Below are positions 1 to 7,934 of a DNA stretch of 64,000 bases, in pieces (position 1 is the stretch's first letter; the number at the start of each line of letters is the position of its first letter). The position numbers were made by a program, and so were the translations under genes. The notes below the pieces were generated by a model. It did not search any database. It saw only the letters and a list, made by a program, of their open reading frames with translations, and was not told the DNA's origin. Source of the DNA: Cypionkella sp. (GTDB lineage: Bacteria > Pseudomonadota > Alphaproteobacteria > Rhodobacterales > Rhodobacteraceae); assembly GCF_030652235.1 (NCBI RefSeq), contig NZ_JAUSBA010000045.1, positions 1-64,000 on the forward strand, written 5' to 3'.

Positions 1-251
<251 letters not shown>

Positions 252-299
252 TGGTTTAGTCCTTCTGCTTAAGCGTGGCAGGGCGTTCAAACGCCCACC

Positions 300-410
300 G
301 AGCGGCACCTCCCCCTTGACGGGGGAGGTTGGGTGGGGGTGTTGGGAGCCACGATATCGAGGGCAAACCTCCCCCCACCCTGACCCTCCCCGCGAGGGGG
401 AGGGAGTCGA
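300..410. repeat. GC-rich intercistronic inverted-repeat element between smoG and smoK
   Basis: Two strong hairpins lie side by side: ACCTCCCCC / GGGGGAGGT (307-329, 5-nt loop) and CCCTCCCC / GGGGAGGG (384-404). The flanks between them, GGTTGGGTGGGGG and CCTCCCCCCACCC, are themselves roughly inverted. Similar CTCCCCC-rich palindromes are common dispersed repeats in alphaproteobacteria. Its place inside an operon suggests a role in mRNA stability or differential expression, but it may simply be a tolerated repeat. Confidence 0.6.
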
Positions 411-437
411 CTGCGAATTCAGCGGCTAAGGTGTTCA

Positions 438-1268
438 TCATTTCACCGCCCCAAAGGTCAAACCACGCACCAGTTGTTTCTGGCTGAACCAGCCCATGAT
501 CAAAATTGGAGCGATGGCCATGGTCGAGGCCGCCGAAAGTTTTGCGTAAAACAGTCCCTCGGGGGCTGAAAAGCTGGCGATAAACTGCGTCAGGGGTGCG
601 GCATCCGAAGTGGTCAGTTGCAGCGACCAGAACGCCTCATTCCACGACAGGATGACGTTCAACAGCATGGTCGAGGCGATACCGGGCAGCGCCATCGGCG
701 TCAGCACATAGAGGATTTCAGAACTTAGGCTCGCGCCATCCATCCGGGCCGCCTCAAGGATTTCAACAGGGATTTCCTTAAAGTACGTGTACAGCATCCA
801 GATCACAATCGGCAGGTTGATCAAGGTTCCGATGGCAACTAACCCGGTGCGGGTGTCGAGCAGCCCCGTCACCTTGAAGCCCAGATACAGCGGGATCAAC
901 ACGCCGACAGCGGGCATCATCTTGGTCGATAGCATCCACATCAGCAGATCTTTGGTCCTTTTGCCGGGAACGAAGGCCATCGACCAAGCCGCCGGGATTC
1001 CAATGATCAGAGCCAACACGGTGGAGCCGACCGAGATCACCACCGAGTTCATAAAGAACTTGCCGTAGCTGTTCTGGGTCTGCACCGCCTGATAGGCTTC
1101 GGTTGTCCAAGGTGAGGCCAACATCGCGAACGGCGATTTAATCGCATCGCCCTCGGTGTGAAAGCTCATCAGAAAGATCCACAGGATCGGAAAGAAGATC
1201 AGAAAGCCAACCAGCCATGCGCCGATTGTGACGATGACTTTGCTCTTGGTCGTTGTGCTGCGTGCCAT
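438..1268 (-). CDS. smoG: Polyol ABC transporter permease
   Basis: Inner-membrane permease of the MalG type, 276 aa, the normal length for the family. The N-terminus has a basic stretch followed by a membrane segment (GAWLVGFLIFFPILWIFLM), and further hydrophobic segments follow. The cytoplasmic EAA loop (EAARMDGAS, around residue 173) is the docking site for the ATPase subunit. The ATG at 1268 lies 9 bp after the stop of smoF, so the two are co-translated or nearly so. The protein should pair with SmoF and SmoK to import sorbitol, mannitol or a related polyol. The substrate is inferred from the binding protein and gene order. Confidence 0.9.
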   Translation of the reverse strand: MARSTTTKSKVIVTIGAWLVGFLIFFPILWIFLMSFHTEGDAIKSPFAMLASPWTTEAYQAVQTQNSYGKFFMNSVVISVGSTVLALIIGIPAAWSMAFVPGKRTKDLLMWMLSTKMMPAVGVLIPLYLGFKVTGLLDTRTGLVAIGTLINLPIVIWMLYTYFKEIPVEILEAARMDGASLSSEILYVLTPMALPGIASTMLLNVILSWNEAFWSLQLTTSDAAPLTQFIASFSAPEGLFYAKLSAASTMAIAPILIMGWFSQKQLVRGLTFGAVK

Positions 1269-1277
1269 GATTTTTCC

Positions 1278-2150
1278 TCACGCGTCCAGGTTCTTGCCAA
1301 TCATCCGCATCGCGAAGAAGGCAACGATATTGGCCAGAATGACCGCGATAATGCCGCCGGCAGAGCCAGCGCCAACATCGTATTTGACCAGCGACTGCAT
1401 GTAGACGAGGTAGGAAATCGTCGTCGTCGCCGTGCCGGGGCCACCTGCGGTGGTCACATAGATCTCGGCGAACACGGCCAGCAGGAAGATGGTCTGAATC
1501 AAGATCACAACTGTCACGGCGCGGGTCAGATGTGGCACTGTCAGGTAGAAGAACCGGCTCAGCACGCTTGCGCCATCCATCTCGGCGGCCTCTTGCTGCT
1601 CGCCATCCAAGGATTGCAGCGAGGTCAGCAGGATCAGCGTCGCAAACGGCAGCCATTGCCACGCCACGATGCCGATGATCGACAGCAGCGGCGCTTGTGA
1701 CAGAAAATCAAACGGCTGAAACCCCAAACCCTTGGCAATATGAGCAAACATGCCGTTCACCGGGTTCATGAACATGTTCTTCCAGACCAGCGCCGAAACC
1801 GTGGGCATCACGAAAAACGGAGCGATCACCAGCACGCGGACGATGCCTTGGCCCCAAAACGGCATGTTCATCAGCAGGGCCAGCAGGATGCCGCCCACCA
1901 CGGTGATGAACAAAACTCCCAGCACAATCGCCAGCGTGTGCAGAATGGATGCAATAAAGGTGCGGTCGGTCAGGAAGTAGTAATAATTGTCAAATCCGGC
2001 CCAGGTTGTTGGCTTCGGCACCAACAGTTTATAATCCAGAAAACTGAAATAGATCGTGGTGACAAGAGGCACGATCATCCACAGAAACAATAGGACGACC
2101 GACGGCGCGACCATGAAGCGTGCGGCAATACGCGAATGCTGGGTGGCCAT
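1278..2150 (-). CDS. smoF: Polyol ABC transporter permease
   Basis: MalF-type permease of 290 aa. I chose the ATG at 2150 (MATQHSRIAARF) over an upstream in-frame start because a strong purine-rich ribosome site (GGAGGAGG) sits just before it. Hydrophobic segments begin at about residue 15 (FMVAPSVVLLFLWMIVPLV). The EAA loop reads EAAEMDGAS near residue 187. The gene lies between the binding-protein gene smoE (131 bp upstream, with a terminator-like hairpin between) and smoG (9 bp downstream). It forms the heterodimeric membrane channel with SmoG. Confidence 0.9.
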   Translation of the reverse strand: MATQHSRIAARFMVAPSVVLLFLWMIVPLVTTIYFSFLDYKLLVPKPTTWAGFDNYYYFLTDRTFIASILHTLAIVLGVLFITVVGGILLALLMNMPFWGQGIVRVLVIAPFFVMPTVSALVWKNMFMNPVNGMFAHIAKGLGFQPFDFLSQAPLLSIIGIVAWQWLPFATLILLTSLQSLDGEQQEAAEMDGASVLSRFFYLTVPHLTRAVTVVILIQTIFLLAVFAEIYVTTAGGPGTATTTISYLVYMQSLVKYDVGAGSAGGIIAVILANIVAFFAMRMIGKNLDA

Positions 2151-2233
2151 TTTGAACCTCCTCCGTTGCAAAGTTTGGGAAAGGGCGCGGTCGTCTTGAA
2201 GCGACTTGTGCGTCAGTCTGCGCAAGAAGCGCG

Positions 2234-2269
2234 AAAAAGCGGGGCCACCCTTGGGAGATGCAGCCCCGC
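2234..2269 (-). terminator. Attenuating hairpin between smoE and smoF
   Basis: On the minus strand a 7-bp GCGGGGC/GCCCCGC stem (2239-2269, 17-nt loop) is followed directly by five U residues (2238-2234). It looks like an intrinsic terminator inside the operon. Such elements commonly let binding-protein mRNA exceed permease mRNA, either by partial termination or by protecting the 3' end. Confidence 0.65.
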
Positions 2270-2281
2270 CTTCGTCGCTGG

Positions 2282-3592
2282 TTACTTGATGTAACCGGCT
2301 TTGGTCATTTCCGTCGTGGTCAGCTCTTGTGCAGCTGCCAAAGCGTCAGCCGCCGTGGTGGTGCCTGCAAGCGCTGCCGAGAACTGCTGGCCCACTTCGG
2401 TCGCAATGCCCGCAAACTCTGGGATTGCGACGAATTGCACGCCAACATACGGCACCGGATCGACGGTCGGATGCGTCGGATCAGCCGAGTTGATGCTGTC
2501 CAAAGTCATCTTGGCGAACGGCACCTTTTGGTATTCCGCGTTCGCATAAAGCGAGGTGCGGGTTCCCGGAGGCACGTTTGCCCAGCCTTCTTTCGACGCC
2601 ACCAACTCGGTGTATTCTTTGGAGGTAGCCCAAGCAACGAATGCCTTGGCCGCGTCCACTTTAGCCGTGCCAGCCGGAATGGCCAAAGACCATGCCCACA
2701 GCCAGTTGCCGCGCTTGCCCAGACCGTTATCTGGTGCCAAAGCGAAGCCCATTTTGTCAGCCACGGTGCTGTCTTTGCCGGTCACGAACGATGCCGCAAC
2801 GGTGGCATCAATCCACATACCGCAATGACCTTGCTGCGTCAGAGCGAGGTTTTCGTTAAAGCCGTTGTTCGACGCGCCGGGCGGGCCGTAGTCGTTCATC
2901 AGATGCAGATAGAAGGCCAAAGTATCAGCCCAAGGCTTTTGATCGAACTGCGGCTTCCAATCCATATCAAACCACTTGGCGCCGAACGAATTCGACATCG
3001 CGGTCAGGAAGGCCATGTTCTCGCCCCAGCCGGCTTTGCCACGCAGACAAATACCATACTGCTCTTTCGACTTGTCGGTCATCGCAGCGGCCGCTTTGTC
3101 GATGTCAGCCCAAGTTGGCGCGTCTGGCATGGTCAGGCCAGCGGCTTCCATCAGGTCTTTGCGATACATCACCATCGAAGATTCGCCGTAGAACGGGGCC
3201 GCGTAAAGCTGGCCATCCACGGTCAGACCGCCTGCGATAGCGGGCAGCAAGTCGGCTTGATCCCATGCAGCGGGCAGATCGTTCAGCGGGACAAGCCAGC
3301 CAGATTTGCCCCAGATCGGAACTTCGTAGGTGCCAATGGTCAGCACGTCGAACTGACCACCTTTGGTGGCGATGTCGGTGGTGACTTTCTGGCGCAGAAC
3401 GTTTTCTTCCAGCGTGACCCACTCGACTTTGATGTCGGGGTTCTTGGCGTAGAAATCGTCCATCAGCCCTTGCATACGGATCATGTCGCCGTTGTTCACG
3501 GTGGCAACGGTGATCGTGGTTTCGGCCGATGCAAGACCCGCAAGGGTAAGCAGAGCCGTCGCGCCAAGCAGCGCGCGAAGCGTCATGTTCAT
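2282..3592 (-). CDS. smoE: Polyol ABC transporter periplasmic binding protein
   Basis: Family 1 extracellular solute-binding protein of 436 aa. The N-terminus MNMTLRALLGATALLTLAGLASA is a Sec signal peptide with an ASA-type cleavage site, followed by the mature start ETTITVATVNNGDM, which resembles polyol-binding SmoE proteins. The motifs GTYEVPIWGKSGWLVPL and YGESSMVMYRKDL fit the type I fold of sugar and polyol binders. It is the first gene of the transporter operon and lies directly downstream of an operator-like region and the SorC regulator. Mannitol, sorbitol or arabitol are the likely ligands; the exact one cannot be read from sequence. Confidence 0.9.
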   Translation of the reverse strand: MNMTLRALLGATALLTLAGLASAETTITVATVNNGDMIRMQGLMDDFYAKNPDIKVEWVTLEENVLRQKVTTDIATKGGQFDVLTIGTYEVPIWGKSGWLVPLNDLPAAWDQADLLPAIAGGLTVDGQLYAAPFYGESSMVMYRKDLMEAAGLTMPDAPTWADIDKAAAAMTDKSKEQYGICLRGKAGWGENMAFLTAMSNSFGAKWFDMDWKPQFDQKPWADTLAFYLHLMNDYGPPGASNNGFNENLALTQQGHCGMWIDATVAASFVTGKDSTVADKMGFALAPDNGLGKRGNWLWAWSLAIPAGTAKVDAAKAFVAWATSKEYTELVASKEGWANVPPGTRTSLYANAEYQKVPFAKMTLDSINSADPTHPTVDPVPYVGVQFVAIPEFAGIATEVGQQFSAALAGTTTAADALAAAQELTTTEMTKAGYIK

Positions 3593-3614
3593 TGGTATCC
3601 TCCCAGATCAGCGA

Positions 3615-3669
3615 TTGAGCATTTCATCGCTTAGTGAGTAATTGCTCACAAAAAGGTGTAATCCGTCAA
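3615..3669 (-). promoter_or_regulatory. Putative smoE promoter with SorC-type operator
   Basis: In the 105-bp gap before smoE a near-palindrome GTGAGTAATTGCTCAC (3634-3649) is accompanied by a second TTGAGCA half-site at 3615-3621. On the minus strand a TTGACG box (3664-3669) lies at -35 spacing from the palindrome, which would cover a poorly conserved -10. SorC/DeoR-type sugar regulators bind repeated half-sites of this kind, and such a regulator is encoded directly upstream. Regulation is inferred. Confidence 0.5.
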
Positions 3670-3697
3670 GCCCCTTTTTCCGCCGCATCTGCAAAGA

Positions 3698-4654
3698 TTA
3701 TAGGCGGTTTAGCAACGCCCTTGCGGTCGGTTCATCTGTAACCAAGCCATTGATAATACGAGACTTCAATGCGCCCGCAATCGCCGGGACCTTCGATGCA
3801 CCCGCAGCAATTCCGATGGATGGCCTGTCTAACCCCGGCGCGACCCGAACACCGCCTGTGCGTGTGTTGGTGCCAACGTCGAGGTAAATGCCCCTTGAGT
3901 CGAACACCCAACCCGCGACTTCCCCCACCGCCCCTGCCGCCTGCATCTCGTCCAGCTCGGCGCGCGTGACGAATCCGTCCTTCAACAGCGGCGCATCATT
4001 GCTCATCTGCCCCACGCCAACAAAAATCACATCCGCCGCCCGCGCCAGATCGACCACCTTTTTCACCGGACCCAAAGCATGAAACGCCGCGTTTTCCTGC
4101 GGCGTCGGGCTGATCACTGGCACCAGCATCGGGTAGTGCGGCGCGCGCACCTTGTCCGAAATCCGCATCACCACGTCAAAGAATGACGCCGAGCCATCCG
4201 GCGCGATGTTACCGATCAGCGACACCAGACGGTGCTGATCGGCATCCATCGGCGAGACCGCATCGACCATGCCACGCATCGCCCGCCCGGTGCCCAAGCC
4301 AATCACCGAAGGCTCTGGCATCCGCAAGAACCGCTCCAGTTCCGCCGCCGCCGCTGGCCCGATCGCCCGCACCCCGTCGGCCCCCGGCCCAAGACTGGGC
4401 GCCACCCGGCAGCGCAGCAGACCGAAGCGCCGGGTCAGCTCGGCCTCCAGATCCAAGCACGCCCCAATCGGATGGTTCAGCCGCACATGGATCAGCCCTT
4501 CCGCCATCGCCCGGCTGACCAAGCGTTGCGCGCGCTGGCGCGACACCCCCAACTCGGTCGCAATCTGGTCCTGCGTAAGCCCGCCGACGTAATACAACCA
4601 GCCCGCACGGGCAGCTTCATCGTTCAGCGTCGGTTCTGGTTCGGTCCGGCTCAT
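3698..4654 (-). CDS. SorC/DeoR-family sugar-responsive transcriptional regulator
   Basis: Regulator of 318 aa. The N-terminal helix-turn-helix (about residues 18-50, GGLTQDQIATELGVSRQRAQRL) is typical of the SorC group. The rest is the sugar-binding domain related to sugar-phosphate isomerases, including VIGLGTGRAMRGMVD and the C-terminal GIAAGASKVPAIAGALKSRIINGLVTDEPTA signature region, where a sugar-phosphate effector normally binds. Its ATG overlaps the stop of the HAD gene (ATGA), so both are translated together. It lies directly upstream of smoE and is the natural candidate to bind the operator at 3615-3649. The effector is probably a polyol or its phosphate (inference). Confidence 0.9.
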   Translation of the reverse strand: MSRTEPEPTLNDEAARAGWLYYVGGLTQDQIATELGVSRQRAQRLVSRAMAEGLIHVRLNHPIGACLDLEAELTRRFGLLRCRVAPSLGPGADGVRAIGPAAAAELERFLRMPEPSVIGLGTGRAMRGMVDAVSPMDADQHRLVSLIGNIAPDGSASFFDVVMRISDKVRAPHYPMLVPVISPTPQENAAFHALGPVKKVVDLARAADVIFVGVGQMSNDAPLLKDGFVTRAELDEMQAAGAVGEVAGWVFDSRGIYLDVGTNTRTGGVRVAPGLDRPSIGIAAGASKVPAIAGALKSRIINGLVTDEPTARALLNRL

Positions 4655-5319
4655 GTGCGCCCCTTCAGGTCGGGCGCAATGTCGTAGAACGCGGCGAAGG
4701 ATGCAAACCTCAAGTGCGGGCGCGCATCTTCAGGCTCATCCAACGCCCGATCCTTCAGATGACTGCCGCCGGTAAACCGCCACACCACCATGCCCGCGGC
4801 CAGCCCTGCGCGAATACCGGTCAAACTGTCCTCGATCACCAAACAGCGCGCCGGGTCCGCCGCCATCGCACGCGCCGCATATAGGAATAAATCCGGCGCA
4901 GGCTTGCCGCGCGCCACAAGCGTCGAGGTGAACAGCTTTGGCCCTGCCAGGTGCCCCAACCCCACCATGTTCAAAGACCGCGCCGCCCGTATCGGGCTGG
5001 ACGAGGTCGCAATGCAATAGGGCACGCCCATTTGCGCAATCACCTCCGCCACCCCCGGCATGATCTTCAGATCGCGTTCAAACCGCTCTAACAGACGCGC
5101 ACGATACTGCTCCTCAAAATCCGGCGGTAATGTCAGGTTGAACTCCTCACGGATCGTATTCATCACGGTGGGATAGCTGCGCCCCAGAAAATGCCGCGCC
5201 ACATAGGCCAGATCAATCTGCACGCCACGCTCGGCCAAAGCATCAATCAACATCTGCGCCGAGATGATCTCGCTATCAATCAGCACCCCATCACAATCAA
5301 AGATCACCAGATCAAACAT
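4651..5319 (-). CDS. HAD-IA family phosphatase (beta-phosphoglucomutase-like)
   Basis: Haloacid dehalogenase superfamily protein of 222 aa. Motif I is FDCDGVLIDSE near the N-terminus, with both catalytic Asp residues. Motif II is the CIATSSSP serine region, the conserved lysine lies in RGKPAPDLFLYAA, and motif IV is VIEDSLTGI. I use the ATG at 5319, because the codon at 5322 is TTG. The start overlaps the stop of the upstream peptidase gene by one base. Rhodobacter polyol operons often carry a related sugar-phosphate phosphatase, so a hexitol- or pentitol-phosphate substrate is plausible but unproven. Confidence 0.85.
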   Translation of the reverse strand: MFDLVIFDCDGVLIDSEIISAQMLIDALAERGVQIDLAYVARHFLGRSYPTVMNTIREEFNLTLPPDFEEQYRARLLERFERDLKIMPGVAEVIAQMGVPYCIATSSSPIRAARSLNMVGLGHLAGPKLFTSTLVARGKPAPDLFLYAARAMAADPARCLVIEDSLTGIRAGLAAGMVVWRFTGGSHLKDRALDEPEDARPHLRFASFAAFYDIAPDLKGRT

Positions 5320-6392
5320 CAAAACAGCGCAGCCAATCTTGCCGTGTCGATGCCCGGCACTGTTTGCCCTGTGGGTTTGACGCTGGCCACATCCTCGCCC
5401 GCGACAATGGCATTGATCACCGCCTCCTCCACCGCCTGCACGGCCGCCAGATACAGCGGATCAATCGCCTCGCCGTTGATCTCGGTTTTCGTCAGCACCG
5501 CCCCCGCCCGCTGTGGCATCGGGCCGGGGTTCGCCGTGGAAAGCGCCAGAAAAATATCGCCTGAAGAATTGCCGCCCGGAGTGCCGCCGCGCCCAATCCC
5601 CAAAGCCGCCCGCTTCGCCACCTGTTTCAACGACAACCCCGACAGCGGTGCATCGGTGATCAGCACCACGATGATCGAGCCCATTTCCTTCTGCGGCAGC
5701 CCCCGGTCAAACACCCCCTCCGGCATCAACTGGCCAATCGGCTTGCCCAACACCTGAAAATCCGGCCTGCGCCCGTGATTGGCCTGCACCAGACAGCCCA
5801 TCGTGTATCCCTGCCCGCCAATCTCAAACACGCGTGAGGCCGTCCCCGTTCCCGCCTTGAACTGATAGGCAATCATCCCATTGCCGCCGCCAACCGAGCC
5901 TTCGGCAACCGGCCCACCCTTGGCAGCCCACAAAGCCGCCACAGCGTGATCGGAGGTGACATGCAAGGCGTTGATGTCGTTCAGGATACCGTCATAGGTT
6001 TCGGCCACCACTGGCATCGCCCAACCGTGATCTTTGCTGAAAAAATCGACGTAGTGCTCGATCATCCACTGCGTCACTCCATGATGTACCGCCCCCACGC
6101 CGTGGGTGTTGGTGATACACACCGGGCCAATCATATAGCCCGCATCATCAATCCAATGCGTGCCGGTCATCTCGCCATTGCCGTTCAGCGCGTAGTGCCC
6201 CGCCCAAACTGGAACCGGCACGCCCGCATCAGTCCGAGGCCGGATCGCCGTCACCCCGGTGCGCATCTTCAACGCCGGATCGGTCAAGGTGGTAAACCCC
6301 ACCGTCACCCCCGCCACATCGGTGATCGCATTCAACGGGCCAGGGGTGCCCGGAAACGGCAGCCCAAGATCACGCGCACGGGGTTTTCTCAT
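5319..6392 (-). CDS. P1 family peptidase (DmpA-like aminopeptidase/amidase)
   Basis: 357-aa member of the DmpA/BapA family of N-terminal nucleophile hydrolases, which self-cleave and then hydrolyse N-terminal amino acids, beta-peptides or D-amino acid esters and amides. The self-processing and nucleophile region reads GGTPGGNSSGD near residue 270. Conserved blocks NAITDVAGVTVGFTTL and VCITNTHGVGAVHHG are present. No signal peptide is visible, so it probably acts in the cytoplasm. The ATG at 6392 is used, since the codon at 6395 is TTG. It sits 9 bp after the serine hydrolase and overlaps the HAD gene by one base, implying one transcription unit running toward the polyol transporter. The substrate is unknown. 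Confidence 0.9.
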   Translation of the reverse strand: MRKPRARDLGLPFPGTPGPLNAITDVAGVTVGFTTLTDPALKMRTGVTAIRPRTDAGVPVPVWAGHYALNGNGEMTGTHWIDDAGYMIGPVCITNTHGVGAVHHGVTQWMIEHYVDFFSKDHGWAMPVVAETYDGILNDINALHVTSDHAVAALWAAKGGPVAEGSVGGGNGMIAYQFKAGTGTASRVFEIGGQGYTMGCLVQANHGRRPDFQVLGKPIGQLMPEGVFDRGLPQKEMGSIIVVLITDAPLSGLSLKQVAKRAALGIGRGGTPGGNSSGDIFLALSTANPGPMPQRAGAVLTKTEINGEAIDPLYLAAVQAVEEAVINAIVAGEDVASVKPTGQTVPGIDTARLAALF

Positions 6393-6401
6393 CAAAGCCT
6401 C

Positions 6402-7526
6402 CTACTGCAAACCATCAAGCACAGTGTAAACACATTCAACCAACACCTTGCGGCGTGGATCAATCTCGTCATCAAAGCCAAGCATGTGGTTGGTGGTGTA
6501 CCCCATGCCAAACCCCGCCGCCGGATCAGCAAAGCCAAAACAGCCGCCCCAGCCCGAATGGCCAAAACTGCCATCCCGCGCGCCCTGCTGCATCAAACCA
6601 AACCCCGCGCCATAGGCGACCGGAGTTTCCGTCGCCGCATCCATCCCGATACGGCGCAGCTTGGTAGCCTCTGCCAAAGCCCCCGGCGACAGCAGCTTAG
6701 ACGACCCTGAAACCAGATCGCCATAGATCAGCGCCATCGCCTTAGCCGTGGCCTGCCCATTCGCCCCCGGAATTTCCGCCGCCCGCCAGCTGCGCGTGTT
6801 CGGCTCGGTGGGCTGGATCGTCGGATTCTGCCAAGCACTCGGATACTGCCCCGCCAACACCACAGCGATGCCATCCGTCACCCCGTGGCCTTCGATAAGC
6901 TCAGCCACACGCGCCTCCTCCACTTCAGGCAGCCCGACAAACATGTCCGCTCTCAACGGCCCCGCAATCTGATCGCGTAAAAATTCCCCAAACCCCTGCC
7001 CCGAAACCCGCCGCAGCGGTTCCGCCACCAGCACCCCCAACGAAATCGCATGATAGACCGACCGACTGCGCGGCGGCCACAACGGTGCCATCGCAGCCAG
7101 TGCCTGCGCATAGGGTGCCCCCGCATAAAGCCCCGCCAGATCCATCGGCACCGAAAGCCCGTCCAAGCCGCCCTGATGTGACAAAGCCTCACCCACCGTG
7201 ATGTCGCCCTTCCCATTCGCGGCAAACTCTGGCCAATAGCGCGCCATCGGTTGATCGTAATCCACAAGGCCCCGATCCACCAACATCGCCATCGCCACCG
7301 CCGCGATGCCCTTGGTGCAGGACCACACGTTCACCAAAGTATCTTGCTGCCAATCCCGCGTCCCCGCCACATCCGCAGAGCCGCCCCACAACTCGGCCAC
7401 CAAAGCGCCGCGATGCACCACCGAGACCGAGCCACCATGCTGCCCAAGCGCAAAGCAATCGCGGAATGCCTGTCGTAACGGCGCAAACTCTGCCGTCGTG
7501 AAACCGTGAACCTCGACATCCGTCAT
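6402..7526 (-). CDS. Beta-lactamase-fold serine hydrolase (EstB-like)
   Basis: 374-aa serine hydrolase of the class C beta-lactamase/esterase EstB type. The SxxK nucleophile motif is S69-C-T-K72 in NVWSCTKGIAAVAM, and the catalytic tyrosine is expected at SVYHAIS near residue 159. The C-terminal part carries FGHSGWGGCFGFADP, matching the HSGWGG block of this family. There is no signal peptide, which argues for an intracellular esterase or amide hydrolase and against a secreted beta-lactamase. It is the first gene of the minus-strand cluster that continues with the DmpA-like peptidase. Together the two could process an amide or ester compound, but the substrate is unknown. Confidence 0.88.
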   Translation of the reverse strand: MTDVEVHGFTTAEFAPLRQAFRDCFALGQHGGSVSVVHRGALVAELWGGSADVAGTRDWQQDTLVNVWSCTKGIAAVAMAMLVDRGLVDYDQPMARYWPEFAANGKGDITVGEALSHQGGLDGLSVPMDLAGLYAGAPYAQALAAMAPLWPPRSRSVYHAISLGVLVAEPLRRVSGQGFGEFLRDQIAGPLRADMFVGLPEVEEARVAELIEGHGVTDGIAVVLAGQYPSAWQNPTIQPTEPNTRSWRAAEIPGANGQATAKAMALIYGDLVSGSSKLLSPGALAEATKLRRIGMDAATETPVAYGAGFGLMQQGARDGSFGHSGWGGCFGFADPAAGFGMGYTTNHMLGFDDEIDPRRKVLVECVYTVLDGLQ

Positions 7527-7934
7527 CGCAGCACCTTCCCATCTGATATGACGACAGCATAAGCAGACAATCCCGCCCGCGCCACTTCACCCTGCGACCC
7601 GAAATGTCGGTTTCCTCCGGCGATACGTCGAACAATAAAGCCGATTCCCGCACAACCCGCCCATTTTCTGCACTGCAGCATGTCGGATCGCCCATAAACA
7701 CAGCACAGCCGCTTGGGCCCGGCAATTATCGGCGGCTTCCCGCGCAAGATCGTTGCCGCAAACGTCACCCCGGCCTTTGCTGCATCTGCTTGGGTCTACT
7801 CAAGCAAAGGGTGTGCGGCAGCGATTGGTTTGGACGGCCTCGCCACCGCACGATTGCAACAAAAGCTGCCCTCTCAGTATGGACGTTCTTCCCTTGAATG
7901 GAAGCGCCAGAGCGGGCCCAACAGGGGACATAAT
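7527..7934. other. 408-bp divergent intergenic region between serine hydrolase and urtA
   Basis: The gap must hold both the minus-strand promoter of the hydrolase cluster and the plus-strand promoter of urtABCDE. I see a clear ribosome site (AGGGGAC) before urtA but no convincing sigma-54 site (GG-N10-GC) and no recognisable riboswitch. A weak GCTTG/CAAGC stem near 7790-7806 is the only structure I noticed. An in-frame extension of urtA back to 7713 is open but has no codon-level sign of being real. Confidence 0.5.

Noticed and set aside
2258-3634. 458-codon open frame on the plus strand opposite smoE
   Set aside because: Complete overlap with the well-supported binding protein and a composition (Arg, His, Gly rich) typical of antisense frames.
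6402-7526. Antibiotic-resistance beta-lactamase
   Set aside because: The protein has the class C-like SxxK fold but no signal peptide, and its sequence blocks match intracellular EstB-type esterases.
7713-7934. 74-codon N-terminal extension of urtA
   Set aside because: UrtA needs its signal peptide at the N-terminus; the ATG at 7935 has a ribosome site and starts that signal.
7527-7934. Sigma-54/NtrC control region of urtA
   Set aside because: I looked for GG-N10-GC with a TGGCAC/TTGC context and for GCAC-type NtrC sites; no candidate had correct spacing.
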